Part shown: piece by piece, positions 24,401-30,743 of the stretch
How positions within the stretch are numbered: position 1 is the first letter of the stretch
Layout of the letters: every line of letters begins with the position of its first letter
From: a virus
Virus record (IMG/VR): IMGVR_UViG_3300034375_003162
Coordinates: 1-31,620 of that record
Strand: one strand, 5' to 3'
DNA: 31,620 nucleotides
The notes under the pieces: model-generated
The model's input: only the letters and a program-made list of their open reading frames with translations
Told to the model about the DNA's origin: nothing
The model's database searches: none
Position numbers and translations under genes: made by a program

Positions 24401-24849
24401 GCAGCTTTGCCAAGTAAACCAGCTAATAAACCGGTACCCGCACTTGCTAAAGAAAAAGCTGCTTGGGGTACAACAAGTCCTACTTTAGATACTTCATCAA
24501 CAAACCCATCAAAGGTTGGTTGTTCTAAGAACTCTTCAAAGTTACCAATAGGTTCAATAATTGAGCTGTAGCTTTCTTGTAAACGATTAGAATAGTTAAG
24601 TCTTTTCTGTGCTTCGTCTTCATTACCAGCTATAAAACTAGCAATAGCGCCAAAACCAGCAACATCAGATTTTACCTGCTGAGCCCCAGCCCTTACAGAC
24701 TCAGAAAATTGTTCACGAAACCCAACAGGTTTTGCTAGATCGGTTCTCCCCTCAAACTCCTCCATTCTAGCCGCACCTCTTGAAAGTGCCTCAGTGTCTG
24801 CGGCCATTTGAGCGAAATATTGAGCGAGTGGGTTTGGTTTTTCTGCCAC
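18478..24849 (-). CDS. Giant ejection protein with two metallopeptidase motifs and LPD38-like C-terminus
   Basis: This 2123-residue protein is the largest in the window. A hydrophobic Gly/Ala-rich stretch lies near residues 119-142. HEVGH at 1173-1177 is followed by DEWFAD (E1224, D1228), a layout expected for a gluzincin-type zinc site. A second HESAH at 1691-1695 has a candidate third ligand at E1734. Hydrophobic segments lie near 1770-1795 and 1997-2019. The block ILRPNAAERPGWASNP with FQLKSFFYAFG around 1940-1970 matches the 'large polyvalent protein-associated domain 38' pattern as I recall it. It is third in a trio like T7 gp14-15-16, so it is probably packaged in the head and injected. 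T7 gp16 cuts glycan strands, whereas this protein may act as a protease. Neither activity is proven here. Confidence 0.8.
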   Translation of the reverse strand: MAEKPNPLAQYFAQMAADTEALSRGAARMEEFEGRTDLAKPVGFREQFSESVRAGAQQVKSDVAGFGAIASFIAGNEDEAQKRLNYSNRLQESYSSIIEPIGNFEEFLEQPTFDGFVDEVSKVGLVVPQAAFSLASAGTGLLAGLLGKAAVSVGSKSAAKKLLNDLQKKKLNSKKGIGPVLTPEEDEILESVYQGLRAAKYTAAGQAEAAAALQASRASNIPFAKLGFWSGAFAQGEIVGASQSFQEYEDAGYELSKDEAQMALLLGIPQAALDTLGERVFFGALTKKLTGDLVSEPVVKNILKKQAAGGTLSKADQQLLQKAVGNVPAGVFLKDLGKAAASGFLLGGTQEGLVELGQEQILISQRQAIDPEYSNQQANLRRAEAAFLGFFAGAGRTAPTNVVAKAANLLGTGQEVSEDIKQQIQMLQDPDGNVVDGPVPETPQALAKQLKAVFDPNNPRTVVFIPESQDTASILNDIIDDADRDKVGGFSAEGGTVIYDKSNPLSQADAERLQKEGFDSEETLRDVLGFTEVQDPTHELVVFARDADGDVVFRQTVSNTKNAVEQAKANARRRNPGATVDVQTKEDAIKESMAVVRQVEDENDFETQQALSETGGVDPTTGTVEGEANIEGEAVSDRVPFAASEDGYLQKPVGKTNRTEEIFFPTRTERSVKVKASDLEDLDLSGNIRLNEIPKKAVTQINKLRAKYPTTNFVLERTTEESTRNPGTRIEGFKIRVDGPLEADIKVVVEEAITEARDALGQQFGENAPQRRDFTVTDIEGNADLTPVLIQSLLENKELISDSELTDSGGSFLTGQQRLRRQFELLVGQLALANKEILYKGNKVLSFTEEMLGSIQLPTFEEGQAVRNRRLNPRAGEFSPTNLQDLQRTSDRIIDLLERNGVEDIPERTVGPIQRALLTRQTTAGPAELQQTADASLIAEERAYIDRLVQVAADNNVEVGQVTGTDLDPESFAPEVVDEIGVFEPTRYNEARAKASDSPVSRLNTEEGEAPRTYLSGKKAEAKKVAPRGERKKVDQFSASDSVQQTLGASLFNSYKNILTKLGMKENLRFMSVDDVLFSEDTTIAEEGKLTAVAQGLDLQKEYAIEKEDGTIEFINANDLFETQKESLRNSPASARFIRFGNQNIVLIDPNKDVGKLGSALSKQAKQLIDISHEVGHAFLYTYKDAIIGTPLGNLLLKDFDKARKRLEEQGSRKYSDPKTGFDEWFADQFTIWTQKAAQGEGAKNRVDAYFRTLTNSLKKFYELVSGLVYNSRFSQNQLSQTFEEFMADVSRSVEEGKSFDALTTAEKFEAAKAVEDSAKQAEKFGVDSKTLNYFKNKAIQMLKSGINQEFTFLPEDKKHFSVAYILRTADGYMRSKSDELGLALYKRSVTKGDPGYLNVRVRVFQKYLNMGFDLTDASGRPLFKDADGNIDFDKFNAAHIAQEDETISLEQLTDPAAKAIRQFKEDFFATYIEPSGIGINKRQNFSEREWNKALMMESADAQARLVALLEQKNPNAVLNGEPVDFADFVRKWVMSDDASVTSDVSVGLDFDRAEFFINITNKEAREAGLLIEPAAAFRSYINNAVRRVEYHKRVKTTVTEADLNNKNIQGTIILPNIPIVARDSKNKGDKTKGGWAAFNREKNVIYLDESELKRTFDEKAWTKPKVEGVTPLPEDRFTTLDQWRDFVIGHESAHAKFPQEPGESKAAYENRMNYISLNSIKVGDVANADVAAEIMLGRIPDALDRQGARHTLRNMLGKSGHDMSPLMRKLNSYGLLVNMLTLLPFATIASLPDLAGPMLRSKGMVSFKEYFNEMKYAFNNQKEAEAFARDLGLVTHDSIHTMYVNAYELGFMDETAKAVGDKFFKVIQLEWYTKFSRTFAAGMGQRFLIKLAQENTEKSNADLKELGLTRQQIIKAYDKTSGTLDTSSLEIKNALGAFVDESILRPNAAERPGWASNPYTALIFQLKSFFYAFGVNIMGGLFREGKNGYNEKGIPGAAVPLVLAASTLLPLSILGLELREFIKYLGRGVTPGFIEEPLRGVQVQDTFSYSTAFRTDGMPWNEYILEILDRAGIFGPATIAFSMGDNAKYGDAWLTPAFGPTAERLEDLLIDGEFRFGDIYPF

Positions 24850-24852
24850 ACT

Positions 24853-27012
24853 TTACTCCCCGCCCGACATATTAAATTTATTTCTTTGTAACCCAAGCTC
24901 GACTAGAAGTGGTATAGCAGGAGCACCTGGGCCCTGAAGAACTGTGTTAATAGCAACCGCGTTTCCTCTAATTGCTTTACCCCCTTCATCCATAGGAGCA
25001 AAATAAGCAGCTTTAGCAGGATCATTAGTGCGATTGTATTGAGCATCCCAAATTTGAATATTTGGTTTGAGTGATAAAGAAGCACTTGCTGGTCCTTTTG
25101 CTTGTCCAAAAGAAAGAATCCTATCAACCCAAGTTGGCTTGCCTTTTTCGGCAAAAAACTTCTTCAAATAAATACCTACTGTATCAGTAAAAGCTCGCAT
25201 ATCAGCTGGGCTCTCTATTTGATTACTAAGCATTCTAATTTCTTGTCCGATATCTATTCGTTCATTAATATCAAAGTTTGGTTGAGACATTTCTGTAACA
25301 AGACCCTTAAAGTCGTCTACAACTTTATCTTTAACACTGCCCATGCCTTGACGCCTTTCAGCATCTAATTTCCTTTGTTGCTCAACACCGCTCAAGTCAA
25401 AATAACCCGTCTCTTTAAATAAAGCTAATTTAGCCCTAAAAGCATCTGTTTGTTGATCCGCAGGTACAGAAGCATAGATATCTAATATAAGAGAGTCAGT
25501 AAATTTTTCATCAAATGAATTTGGTTTAGTACCTACATTAAAATATCCAGAAGTTTTTGTAAGCAAACTTACAATTCTTTCTTGTTGTTCTTGTGGTACT
25601 GTTCGTCCTTGCGATAGTCTATCTAAAATTTCTCCCATTTTTTTTGTGTCTTTTGTATTTATAGCTTCTCTAAGTTCTTTTCTGTCAGAAGCGGAAACTG
25701 TAAGAGGGTTATTTTTTACAACGTCATTTTTCTCTTTTTGGGGTATAGAACTAGCATCAATTTTATTAAATTCTTCTGGATTACTATACTTTAAAGCAAA
25801 CGCATTTGAATCTGCTTTAAACTCGTCATACAAGCTAGGACGTGCAGCAAAAATTTTATTTAGTGCTTTTCCATTAGATTGATAAAAATCGTTTACAGTT
25901 GCCGCTTGTGCTAGCTCTTCTTTAGAAGCCCCAGGCACTTCTCTTATATCACGAGCGTTTTTTATCGCCGCGCCTTTTACTTGGGCTAGTGCCCCTGTAA
26001 TATTTGAATCTGATTGTTCTTTAAGTCTTTTAATAACCCGTTCTTTGTCATCAGCAGAAAGTCTTTGGTTATCTTCTTCACTAAATTCAAAATTAGGTTC
26101 TAAATAAAAATCCTCTCCAAGGGCATCTCTTAGTTCTTTTACTTCGCTGGGCCTTCTAACAAGAGCAGTATCTTTTTTAGAATCAATACCATAAGTTCTT
26201 TTTGCTATATCAATTGCAACTTGGTCTATCGTTTGTGTAGATGCGTCTAAACCAACAGCTCCCTCTTGTTGTTGAGGTTCTTCCCCCTCTGTAACTAAGC
26301 CTTCTTCAAAGCCAGTAACGTCGCGGATAAACTGTTCTTTTGCTGTTCTCCCTTCTGGACTAAGATCAAAAGCATATCGATTTAAAACATTGTTTGTAGT
26401 GGGTGTTTGAAGCATTCGTATTCCCGGGTCGCCTATCTTTTGACCAACAAAATCATTTGCCTTTATGAACATTTCTTCAGCAGCTTCTAACGGTACATCT
26501 GCAAGAGTATTTTCTTCTACTGCTTCTTGACCACCAAAACCAAAAAGTTCTGCTACTTTTTTGCCAGCGGCAGTAATTGGTGCAGTAAAGCTTCGGTTAT
26601 TTTTTTTATCTGCAACACGTAGTTGCGCTTGAAATCCCCCGGTTTCTGGGTTGTAGTTTAAAGTACTAGGATCAAATTCTCGGGTTTCGTTTTCATCTGC
26701 ACCAAACCACATAGGAGCAATCCCAGTATAATTAAAAGCTCTTTCCATGCCGCCTTGTGGTCCGTATACATCAATATACGCCTGAAAACGGTCTTGTACA
26801 TCACCAGGGTTATACTTAGCTTTATATGCCTCAAAATCTTGCTCGGTTTTTAATAAGCTATTGGGGTTGTCTTGTATAAAATCAGCATAGCTTTTGTTCA
26901 ACTGTTGGTTTAAGCGATTATTTTCTCTAGAAATCTGTGTGCCAACTTCTCGTGTTCTATTTACTTTGTAAGCTTCTGCGTCACTAAATGTTTTAAAAGT
27001 TGGTTCTGCCAT
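24853..27012 (-). CDS. T7 gp15-like internal virion protein (719 aa)
   Basis: A large soluble protein with no signal peptide and no clear enzymatic motif. The N-terminus (TFKTFSDAEAYKVNRTREVG) and much of the remainder is predicted helical and rich in Glu, Lys, Asn and Gln. The length is close to T7 gp15 (747 residues), which forms the periplasmic tube, and it sits between the gp14-like and giant genes in the same order as T7. The stop is three bases before the ATG of the 2123-residue gene. I see no transglycosylase signature, so a structural tube role is the best inference. It could also be an unrelated head-packaged protein. Confidence 0.65.
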   Translation of the reverse strand: MAEPTFKTFSDAEAYKVNRTREVGTQISRENNRLNQQLNKSYADFIQDNPNSLLKTEQDFEAYKAKYNPGDVQDRFQAYIDVYGPQGGMERAFNYTGIAPMWFGADENETREFDPSTLNYNPETGGFQAQLRVADKKNNRSFTAPITAAGKKVAELFGFGGQEAVEENTLADVPLEAAEEMFIKANDFVGQKIGDPGIRMLQTPTTNNVLNRYAFDLSPEGRTAKEQFIRDVTGFEEGLVTEGEEPQQQEGAVGLDASTQTIDQVAIDIAKRTYGIDSKKDTALVRRPSEVKELRDALGEDFYLEPNFEFSEEDNQRLSADDKERVIKRLKEQSDSNITGALAQVKGAAIKNARDIREVPGASKEELAQAATVNDFYQSNGKALNKIFAARPSLYDEFKADSNAFALKYSNPEEFNKIDASSIPQKEKNDVVKNNPLTVSASDRKELREAINTKDTKKMGEILDRLSQGRTVPQEQQERIVSLLTKTSGYFNVGTKPNSFDEKFTDSLILDIYASVPADQQTDAFRAKLALFKETGYFDLSGVEQQRKLDAERRQGMGSVKDKVVDDFKGLVTEMSQPNFDINERIDIGQEIRMLSNQIESPADMRAFTDTVGIYLKKFFAEKGKPTWVDRILSFGQAKGPASASLSLKPNIQIWDAQYNRTNDPAKAAYFAPMDEGGKAIRGNAVAINTVLQGPGAPAIPLLVELGLQRNKFNMSGGE

Positions 27013-27557
27013 TATATTCTCCCTAAAAGATTCCCTACTGCACCACCAATACCCCCTAAAAACCCATAGTGCTGAGATCTAGAAGCTGCTTTTGCATTTG
27101 CGTAAGCATTCTTTCTTTTTACATCTATATCACCTAAACCAAGTAAATTAGATAAAGCACTTTGAAAATTTTGACTTAATAAACCTATATTTGCTCTATT
27201 TACTTGTTGATTAATAGCTTCATCACTTCTTATAGCCTGAGTTCTTGCGCCTGCAATATTTGCTTGGCCTTGTATTTGCCCTAGCTTACTTGATTCTTGT
27301 GCCTCGACTGCTGTTTGCTGTACACCGTATCGACTACGTTCTCTTGCCGCTCTTTGTTGCGCCGCTTCATTTGCGGCTCGCGCATCAGCTTCTGTTTCTG
27401 CAACGGTATTAACTTCTTCTGGAAGCATGTTAATAGTTTCACTTACAGGGGGAGTATATTCAGTTACGTTTGTTTCATATGGATTAGCATTAACCTTAGT
27501 GACCCCCGGTTCCGTTTGAGTAGTTAAGTTCGCTAATGTAGATTGAAATAATTCCAT
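27012..27557 (-). CDS. T7 gp14-like internal virion / DNA ejection protein
   Basis: The 181-residue product has a disordered N-terminus (about 1-50), a long Ala/Gln/Arg/Glu-rich helical segment (about 55-145) and a small-residue end, HYGFLGGIGGAVGNLLGRI, resembling a glycine-zipper membrane-inserting helix. Length, Ala/Gln-rich helices and first position of a small-medium-giant trio all match T7 gp14 (about 196 residues), which forms the outer-membrane part of the ejection channel. Its stop overlaps the ATG of the 719-residue gene at 27012. Sequence similarity to gp14 is not obvious by eye; the assignment rests on composition and gene order. Confidence 0.65.
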   Translation of the reverse strand: MELFQSTLANLTTQTEPGVTKVNANPYETNVTEYTPPVSETINMLPEEVNTVAETEADARAANEAAQQRAARERSRYGVQQTAVEAQESSKLGQIQGQANIAGARTQAIRSDEAINQQVNRANIGLLSQNFQSALSNLLGLGDIDVKRKNAYANAKAASRSQHYGFLGGIGGAVGNLLGRI

Positions 27558-27558
27558 T

Positions 27559-28263
27559 TTAACTAAAAGCTAGCCCCGACCCTTTAGAAGATTGAAGAGT
27601 TTTAATATCTTTTGGGGCATAATCTACTTTTGCTAAAGAAGACCCGCCAAGAGTTGGATCCATAATTGCTTGAAACAGATTAGGTCCTTCTGCTGGTACT
27701 GTGTTGCCCTTTGCATCAACCGTATACCCCGGATCTTTCGTTAACGCTTTGCCCGCCGCAGTTAACCTGCCAGATATGAAACCGCTCGCTGTGTTATACA
27801 AAGCCCCTCGTTTAGCTAAATCTCCTTTTTCTTTAGCCGCGGCTTCAGTTAAATCTATATTTGCAATTTGGCTTGTTTTTCTAAGTTCACCTTTATCTTC
27901 AATGTTTTCTTTACCTGAAACAGCTTTTGCAACATCTACGTCTGTTTGTGTTTCTTGGGCTGTACCTACTCTTCTACCCGTAGTCATATCGGCAACAGCA
28001 TTAGATGCGAGTTGTGCAGTTAGGGCAACATTTTTTGCTAGCCCCGTGTCAATCATATCTGCAACTCGTTGTTCTCTATCAGCGGACGCAATTCCTTGTG
28101 CAGTAGATACTCGATCCATTCCTTTTTCTTGGATTGCTGTAGTTAACTCTGCATCTAACCGATCACGTAAAGCGTTAACTTTAGGGTCCAGTTTTGCTTT
28201 AAGGTTTTTCTCAGCTTGAGTTTCGTCGAGGAACCTACCTTTTTTTACCTTTCTTCTGCTCAT
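27559..28263 (-). CDS. Predicted internal virion protein (234 aa)
   Basis: The protein opens with a very basic patch (MSRRKVKKGR), then a long Ala/Asp/Glu/Lys-rich segment, residues about 15-140, expected to be helical and soluble. A Gly/Ser-containing section follows, ending KSSKGSGLAFS-like with QSSKGSGLAFS. There is no signal peptide, membrane span or catalytic motif. It lies between the GNAT-fold gene and the gp14-like gene, with three- and one-base gaps, so it is almost certainly co-translated with the ejection proteins. I infer that it is packaged inside the head or assists assembly of the ejection complex. The family is not recognised. Confidence 0.6.
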   Translation of the reverse strand: MSRRKVKKGRFLDETQAEKNLKAKLDPKVNALRDRLDAELTTAIQEKGMDRVSTAQGIASADREQRVADMIDTGLAKNVALTAQLASNAVADMTTGRRVGTAQETQTDVDVAKAVSGKENIEDKGELRKTSQIANIDLTEAAAKEKGDLAKRGALYNTASGFISGRLTAAGKALTKDPGYTVDAKGNTVPAEGPNLFQAIMDPTLGGSSLAKVDYAPKDIKTLQSSKGSGLAFS

Positions 28264-28266
28264 ATT

Positions 28267-28710
28267 TTATAACTCTTTTCTAAATGTCGATGTGACTAAT
28301 TTAAAATCAAATTTCTCAGCGGTCTTTTTCCACCCCTGTCTACTGGATTCAAATTCTATTGCGACAGCATTTAATGTTTCTGCCAACCGTTCTAAAAAGT
28401 CAAATCCTACTTTTATATAATTATACTCTGGTTTTTGATAACTTGCCCAGACAAAAAGGGTTCCAACGCCACTTGGATCTGTTACAAACTGTGTTATAAC
28501 AAAACCTATGTATTGATCCCCTTTATAAAACATATATAAAGTTGAATCGCCCTCTCTTAGGGATAGGTAAACGTCAGCTACGATCCAATCAGAATAGCTT
28601 TTCTTTCTAATCTTTTGTAGATGTGGTTCAATTTTTTCAAAAGAATACTTGAGCTCATTTTGAGGGATCTGTTCAATCGAAACCCCATCAATAGTCAATC
28701 TCTGAACCAT
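28267..28710 (-). CDS. GNAT-fold virion-associated protein, T7 gp13-like
   Basis: I choose the ATG at 28710 (MVQRLTIDG, 147 residues). An ATG at 28749 would enlarge the overlap with the upstream gene and add an unconvincing leader, while 28710 has AAAAGG about 12 bases upstream. The strand-turn pattern STLYMFYKGDQYIGFVITQF, then GTLFVWASYQK and a helix before FESSRQGWKKTAEKFDFKLV, matches the central beta-sheet and C-terminus of GNAT acetyltransferases. T7 gp13, whose Pfam family belongs to the GNAT superfamily, occupies the same place ahead of the ejection proteins. I infer a virion-assembly role; acetyltransferase activity is not established. Confidence 0.7.
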   Translation of the reverse strand: MVQRLTIDGVSIEQIPQNELKYSFEKIEPHLQKIRKKSYSDWIVADVYLSLREGDSTLYMFYKGDQYIGFVITQFVTDPSGVGTLFVWASYQKPEYNYIKVGFDFLERLAETLNAVAIEFESSRQGWKKTAEKFDFKLVTSTFRKEL

Positions 28711-29371
28711 ATCGCTTATACCTTTTACGCGGAGACAATCCAACCCCACGGTATTTTACTAATCTACGTACACCTAAATCACCGCTGCGTGCTCGTTGTT
28801 CTGCTTGAGTTACTTCTTGATTGAATAAACCTAAGTAATCTGCAGCTGCACGCGGGTCAGTCCAATCTCTTGCTGGAATCCTTAACAACCTATATAAGGT
28901 GCCATATATAATTCCATCTCGATAATCATTTGAAAAATCAGTACTTATGTTGTTTGAAGTTCTAGTTGGTTTTAAGGCCACACTTACTTGTAAACCATTT
29001 GTAACTGATGAATTAGGAACTGGTACAACCCAAAAAGTATCCGGTGTTTTTTGTAAGTAAACTTGGGGTAAAGATGTTTTGTTTCTCCAATCGGGATAGT
29101 TCAATTCTAAACTTCTTGGGCTAGTTGGATCTAAATCATCTCCATCATAGGTCATCCATAAAATTTTGTGGACATCGGTACCTGCAGGTTGATCAAACTC
29201 ATATTCATACACACCGCTTATGGTTGTAATAGGGTCAAGATCAAATACATATGCACCAGAACGTTCACACAATTCTATAGTTGCTGATCTGAGAGTAGAC
29301 TCAACTAAAGAGTCTGGACAATTAGGAACGTAGGGTAAAACTTCTTTAACTAAAGAACTAAAATTTGCCAT
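28688..29371 (-). CDS. Second adaptor / head-tail connector-like protein (227 aa)
   Basis: It starts MANFSSLVKEVLPYVPNCPD followed by LVESTLRSATIELCERSG, a helical N-terminus common in phage proteins that follow an adaptor gene. A beta-strand region then includes PDTFWVVPVPN and a helical end contains DYRDGIIYGTLYRLLRIPARDW and FNQEVTQAEQRARSG. That last pattern, an aromatic-rich helix followed by a long charged helix, is shared with many short-tailed phage connector proteins. Translation is probably coupled to the preceding gene through TAATG at 29371. The C-terminal 22 bases overlap the next gene. I infer a connector role from its place between the first adaptor and the ejection genes. Confidence 0.7.
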   Translation of the reverse strand: MANFSSLVKEVLPYVPNCPDSLVESTLRSATIELCERSGAYVFDLDPITTISGVYEYEFDQPAGTDVHKILWMTYDGDDLDPTSPRSLELNYPDWRNKTSLPQVYLQKTPDTFWVVPVPNSSVTNGLQVSVALKPTRTSNNISTDFSNDYRDGIIYGTLYRLLRIPARDWTDPRAAADYLGLFNQEVTQAEQRARSGDLGVRRLVKYRGVGLSPRKRYKRYGSEIDY

Positions 29372-30087
29372 TATTGTGGTACTCCTACAGTTCTACCTGT
29401 TTCTGCGCTTCTATCTAAGTTAGGGTCTAAAATAGCCTCAGCATTACCGCCACCAGAAATACTACCTATAAATAATTGATAATGAGTTGCTGTCCTTTGT
29501 TGATTACCCGCAAACTCTGCATCTTTTAGGTAAGCCCTATATAAAACAAAATTTAAAATAGCATTACCGTAAGTATCTTCGATATCTATTGTGCTAGAAA
29601 CTGAACTTAAATCAGTAGGTAATTTTGAATAAATTAATTCAACATAAGCATTAGAACCAGAGGCTACTCCTGGATATACATAAAACTTTTTAGGATCATC
29701 TGGATCAAACAAGTAGTTTTTAACAACAGCACCATGCGCTGAAGACCCTGTTACAGTTGGGTCATGCCAATCGGGTTCAATAGAATTTAATAAGTCTTCT
29801 TCTACAATCCTAACTGACTTAGCACCAGTAGCATCTGAAGCTGTTCCTGACATATTACGAGTTACTTTAATAAGACGAAGTCCGCCGGAAGGTAACGTTT
29901 GTTCCGTTCCGGTTGATAGCTGAACATTTGAGTGTGTAGCAGTTGACTCTGGCCTAAAGTTTACAATTTCTCGCTGTGCATCATTAATATATATTAATAA
30001 TTCTGCATCAGTCCAACGAACACCGGAGCTATCTTGTAATGTAAGTCTAGCTCTATCAATAATATTAGTGCCCGTTAGTGTTCCCAT
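29371..30087 (-). CDS. Head-tail adaptor-like protein (238 aa)
   Basis: The N-terminus, NIIDRARLTLQDSSGVRWTD then LLIYINDAQREIV, is the helical start seen in podophage adaptor proteins of the DUF6682 kind, which join portal and tail. A beta-rich middle section follows (LPSGGLRLIKVTRNM) and then a helical C-terminal part with YGNAILNFVLYRAYLKDAEF. Length and fold order suit an adaptor analogous to T7 gp11. It begins immediately before, and shares a base with, the stop of the 105-residue gene, and its own stop overlaps the start of the second adaptor gene. The family name is from memory; the adaptor role is inferred from domain layout and position. Confidence 0.7.
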   Translation of the reverse strand: MGTLTGTNIIDRARLTLQDSSGVRWTDAELLIYINDAQREIVNFRPESTATHSNVQLSTGTEQTLPSGGLRLIKVTRNMSGTASDATGAKSVRIVEEDLLNSIEPDWHDPTVTGSSAHGAVVKNYLFDPDDPKKFYVYPGVASGSNAYVELIYSKLPTDLSSVSSTIDIEDTYGNAILNFVLYRAYLKDAEFAGNQQRTATHYQLFIGSISGGGNAEAILDPNLDRSAETGRTVGVPQ

Positions 30088-30404
30088 TATTTATTAGTTG
30101 TTTTCTTCGTTGTTTTTTTAGCTGCTGGCTTTTTCTTTGCTGGTGCTTTGCCACCTTCCCATGCTTCATTTACATCGGGGGTACTTAGATCATCACCTTT
30201 TAAAGTGCCATCTTCATTTCTAGCTCTAATTGGTTCGCTTGGTTTTTTCTCTTTAATAGAGTGGGGCTTAACTTCTGTACACCCTTCTTGTAAACAAAAA
30301 ATACCTATATCTTGTCCGACTTCTTTTGGTACGCCAGCTTCCAATCTGATTGATGCGCCCCAGGTGGTCGAAATATACCTGTCAATATCTGATACTACGA
30401 TCAT
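30087..30404 (-). CDS. Head-module protein with basic histone-like tail
   Basis: The protein is 105 residues. Its first half, MIVVSDIDRYISTTWG and onwards to about residue 45, looks folded and contains two Cys (CLQEGC). The last 20 or so residues are almost only Lys, Ala, Pro and Thr (APAKKKPAAKKTTKK), like a histone H1 tail. The stop codon overlaps the next ATG in a TAATG junction, tying it to the adaptor genes. Position next to the capsid gene suggests a small head or head-completion protein that may contact packaged DNA through the tail. I do not recognise the family, so that role is inference. Confidence 0.75.
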   Translation of the reverse strand: MIVVSDIDRYISTTWGASIRLEAGVPKEVGQDIGIFCLQEGCTEVKPHSIKEKKPSEPIRARNEDGTLKGDDLSTPDVNEAWEGGKAPAKKKPAAKKTTKKTTNK

Positions 30405-30426
30405 AATTTACTCCTAAAATAACTAA

Positions 30427-30690
30427 CTAGTCTTCTTCCTTTGGTTGAAGTTCATCAGTTTGTTTATCAACATTTTCTACAACTGTATCAATTACGCCTT
30501 CGTAAGTTTCAGCCACTGTATTAACAACGCCACTAACATCTTTTAGTGCTGCGCCTGAAATAGAGCCTGCTGTTTTTACAGTTGTATCTACAGTAGTCAT
30601 AGCTATGTCTTTACCACCTTCAATTACTGAATTAACAGTAGCACATGAAGTTGCAAATAAGCCGATTAAAATTAAATATAAACCTTTCAT
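30427..30690 (-). CDS. Small phage lipoprotein
   Basis: This 87-residue protein starts MKGLYLILIGLFATSC, a short basic start plus a hydrophobic run ending at Cys16, which looks like a lipoprotein signal peptide. The remainder is an alternating Val/Thr/Ala-rich, probably amphipathic helical stretch with an acidic end (QPKEED). A clear AAAGGA ribosome-binding site lies about seven bases before the ATG. It sits between the capsid gene and the adaptor genes, an unusual place for a lipoprotein if it were only a lysis factor. It could alter the host envelope (for example superinfection exclusion) or be a second o-spanin-like protein, but no function can be assigned. Confidence 0.75.
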   Translation of the reverse strand: MKGLYLILIGLFATSCATVNSVIEGGKDIAMTTVDTTVKTAGSISGAALKDVSGVVNTVAETYEGVIDTVVENVDKQTDELQPKEED

Positions 30691-30701
30691 AATTTTCCTT
30701 T

Positions 30702-30731
30702 AAAAAAGGGGTGGCTCAAAATGAACCACCC
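30702..30731 (-). terminator. Rho-independent terminator after capsid gene
   Basis: Read on the minus strand, the nine-base arm GGGTGGTTC pairs with GAGCCACCC around an ATTTT loop, and the stem is followed by C and then six T. The one non-Watson-Crick position is G-U in minus-strand RNA but would be a C-A mismatch in plus-strand RNA, so the element is oriented for minus-strand transcription. It lies 13 bases after the capsid stop and ends just before the AAAGGA ribosome-binding site of the next gene. Genes further on must be reached by read-through or by a promoter I did not identify. Confidence 0.85.
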
Positions 30732-30743
30732 ACAAAAGCATAC

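Noticed and set aside
28711-28749. Upstream ATG at 28749 for the GNAT-fold gene
   Set aside because: It would add 13 residues overlapping the preceding gene by 62 bases; the ATG at 28710 gives a shorter overlap, a ribosome-binding-like AAAAGG and a more natural N-terminus.
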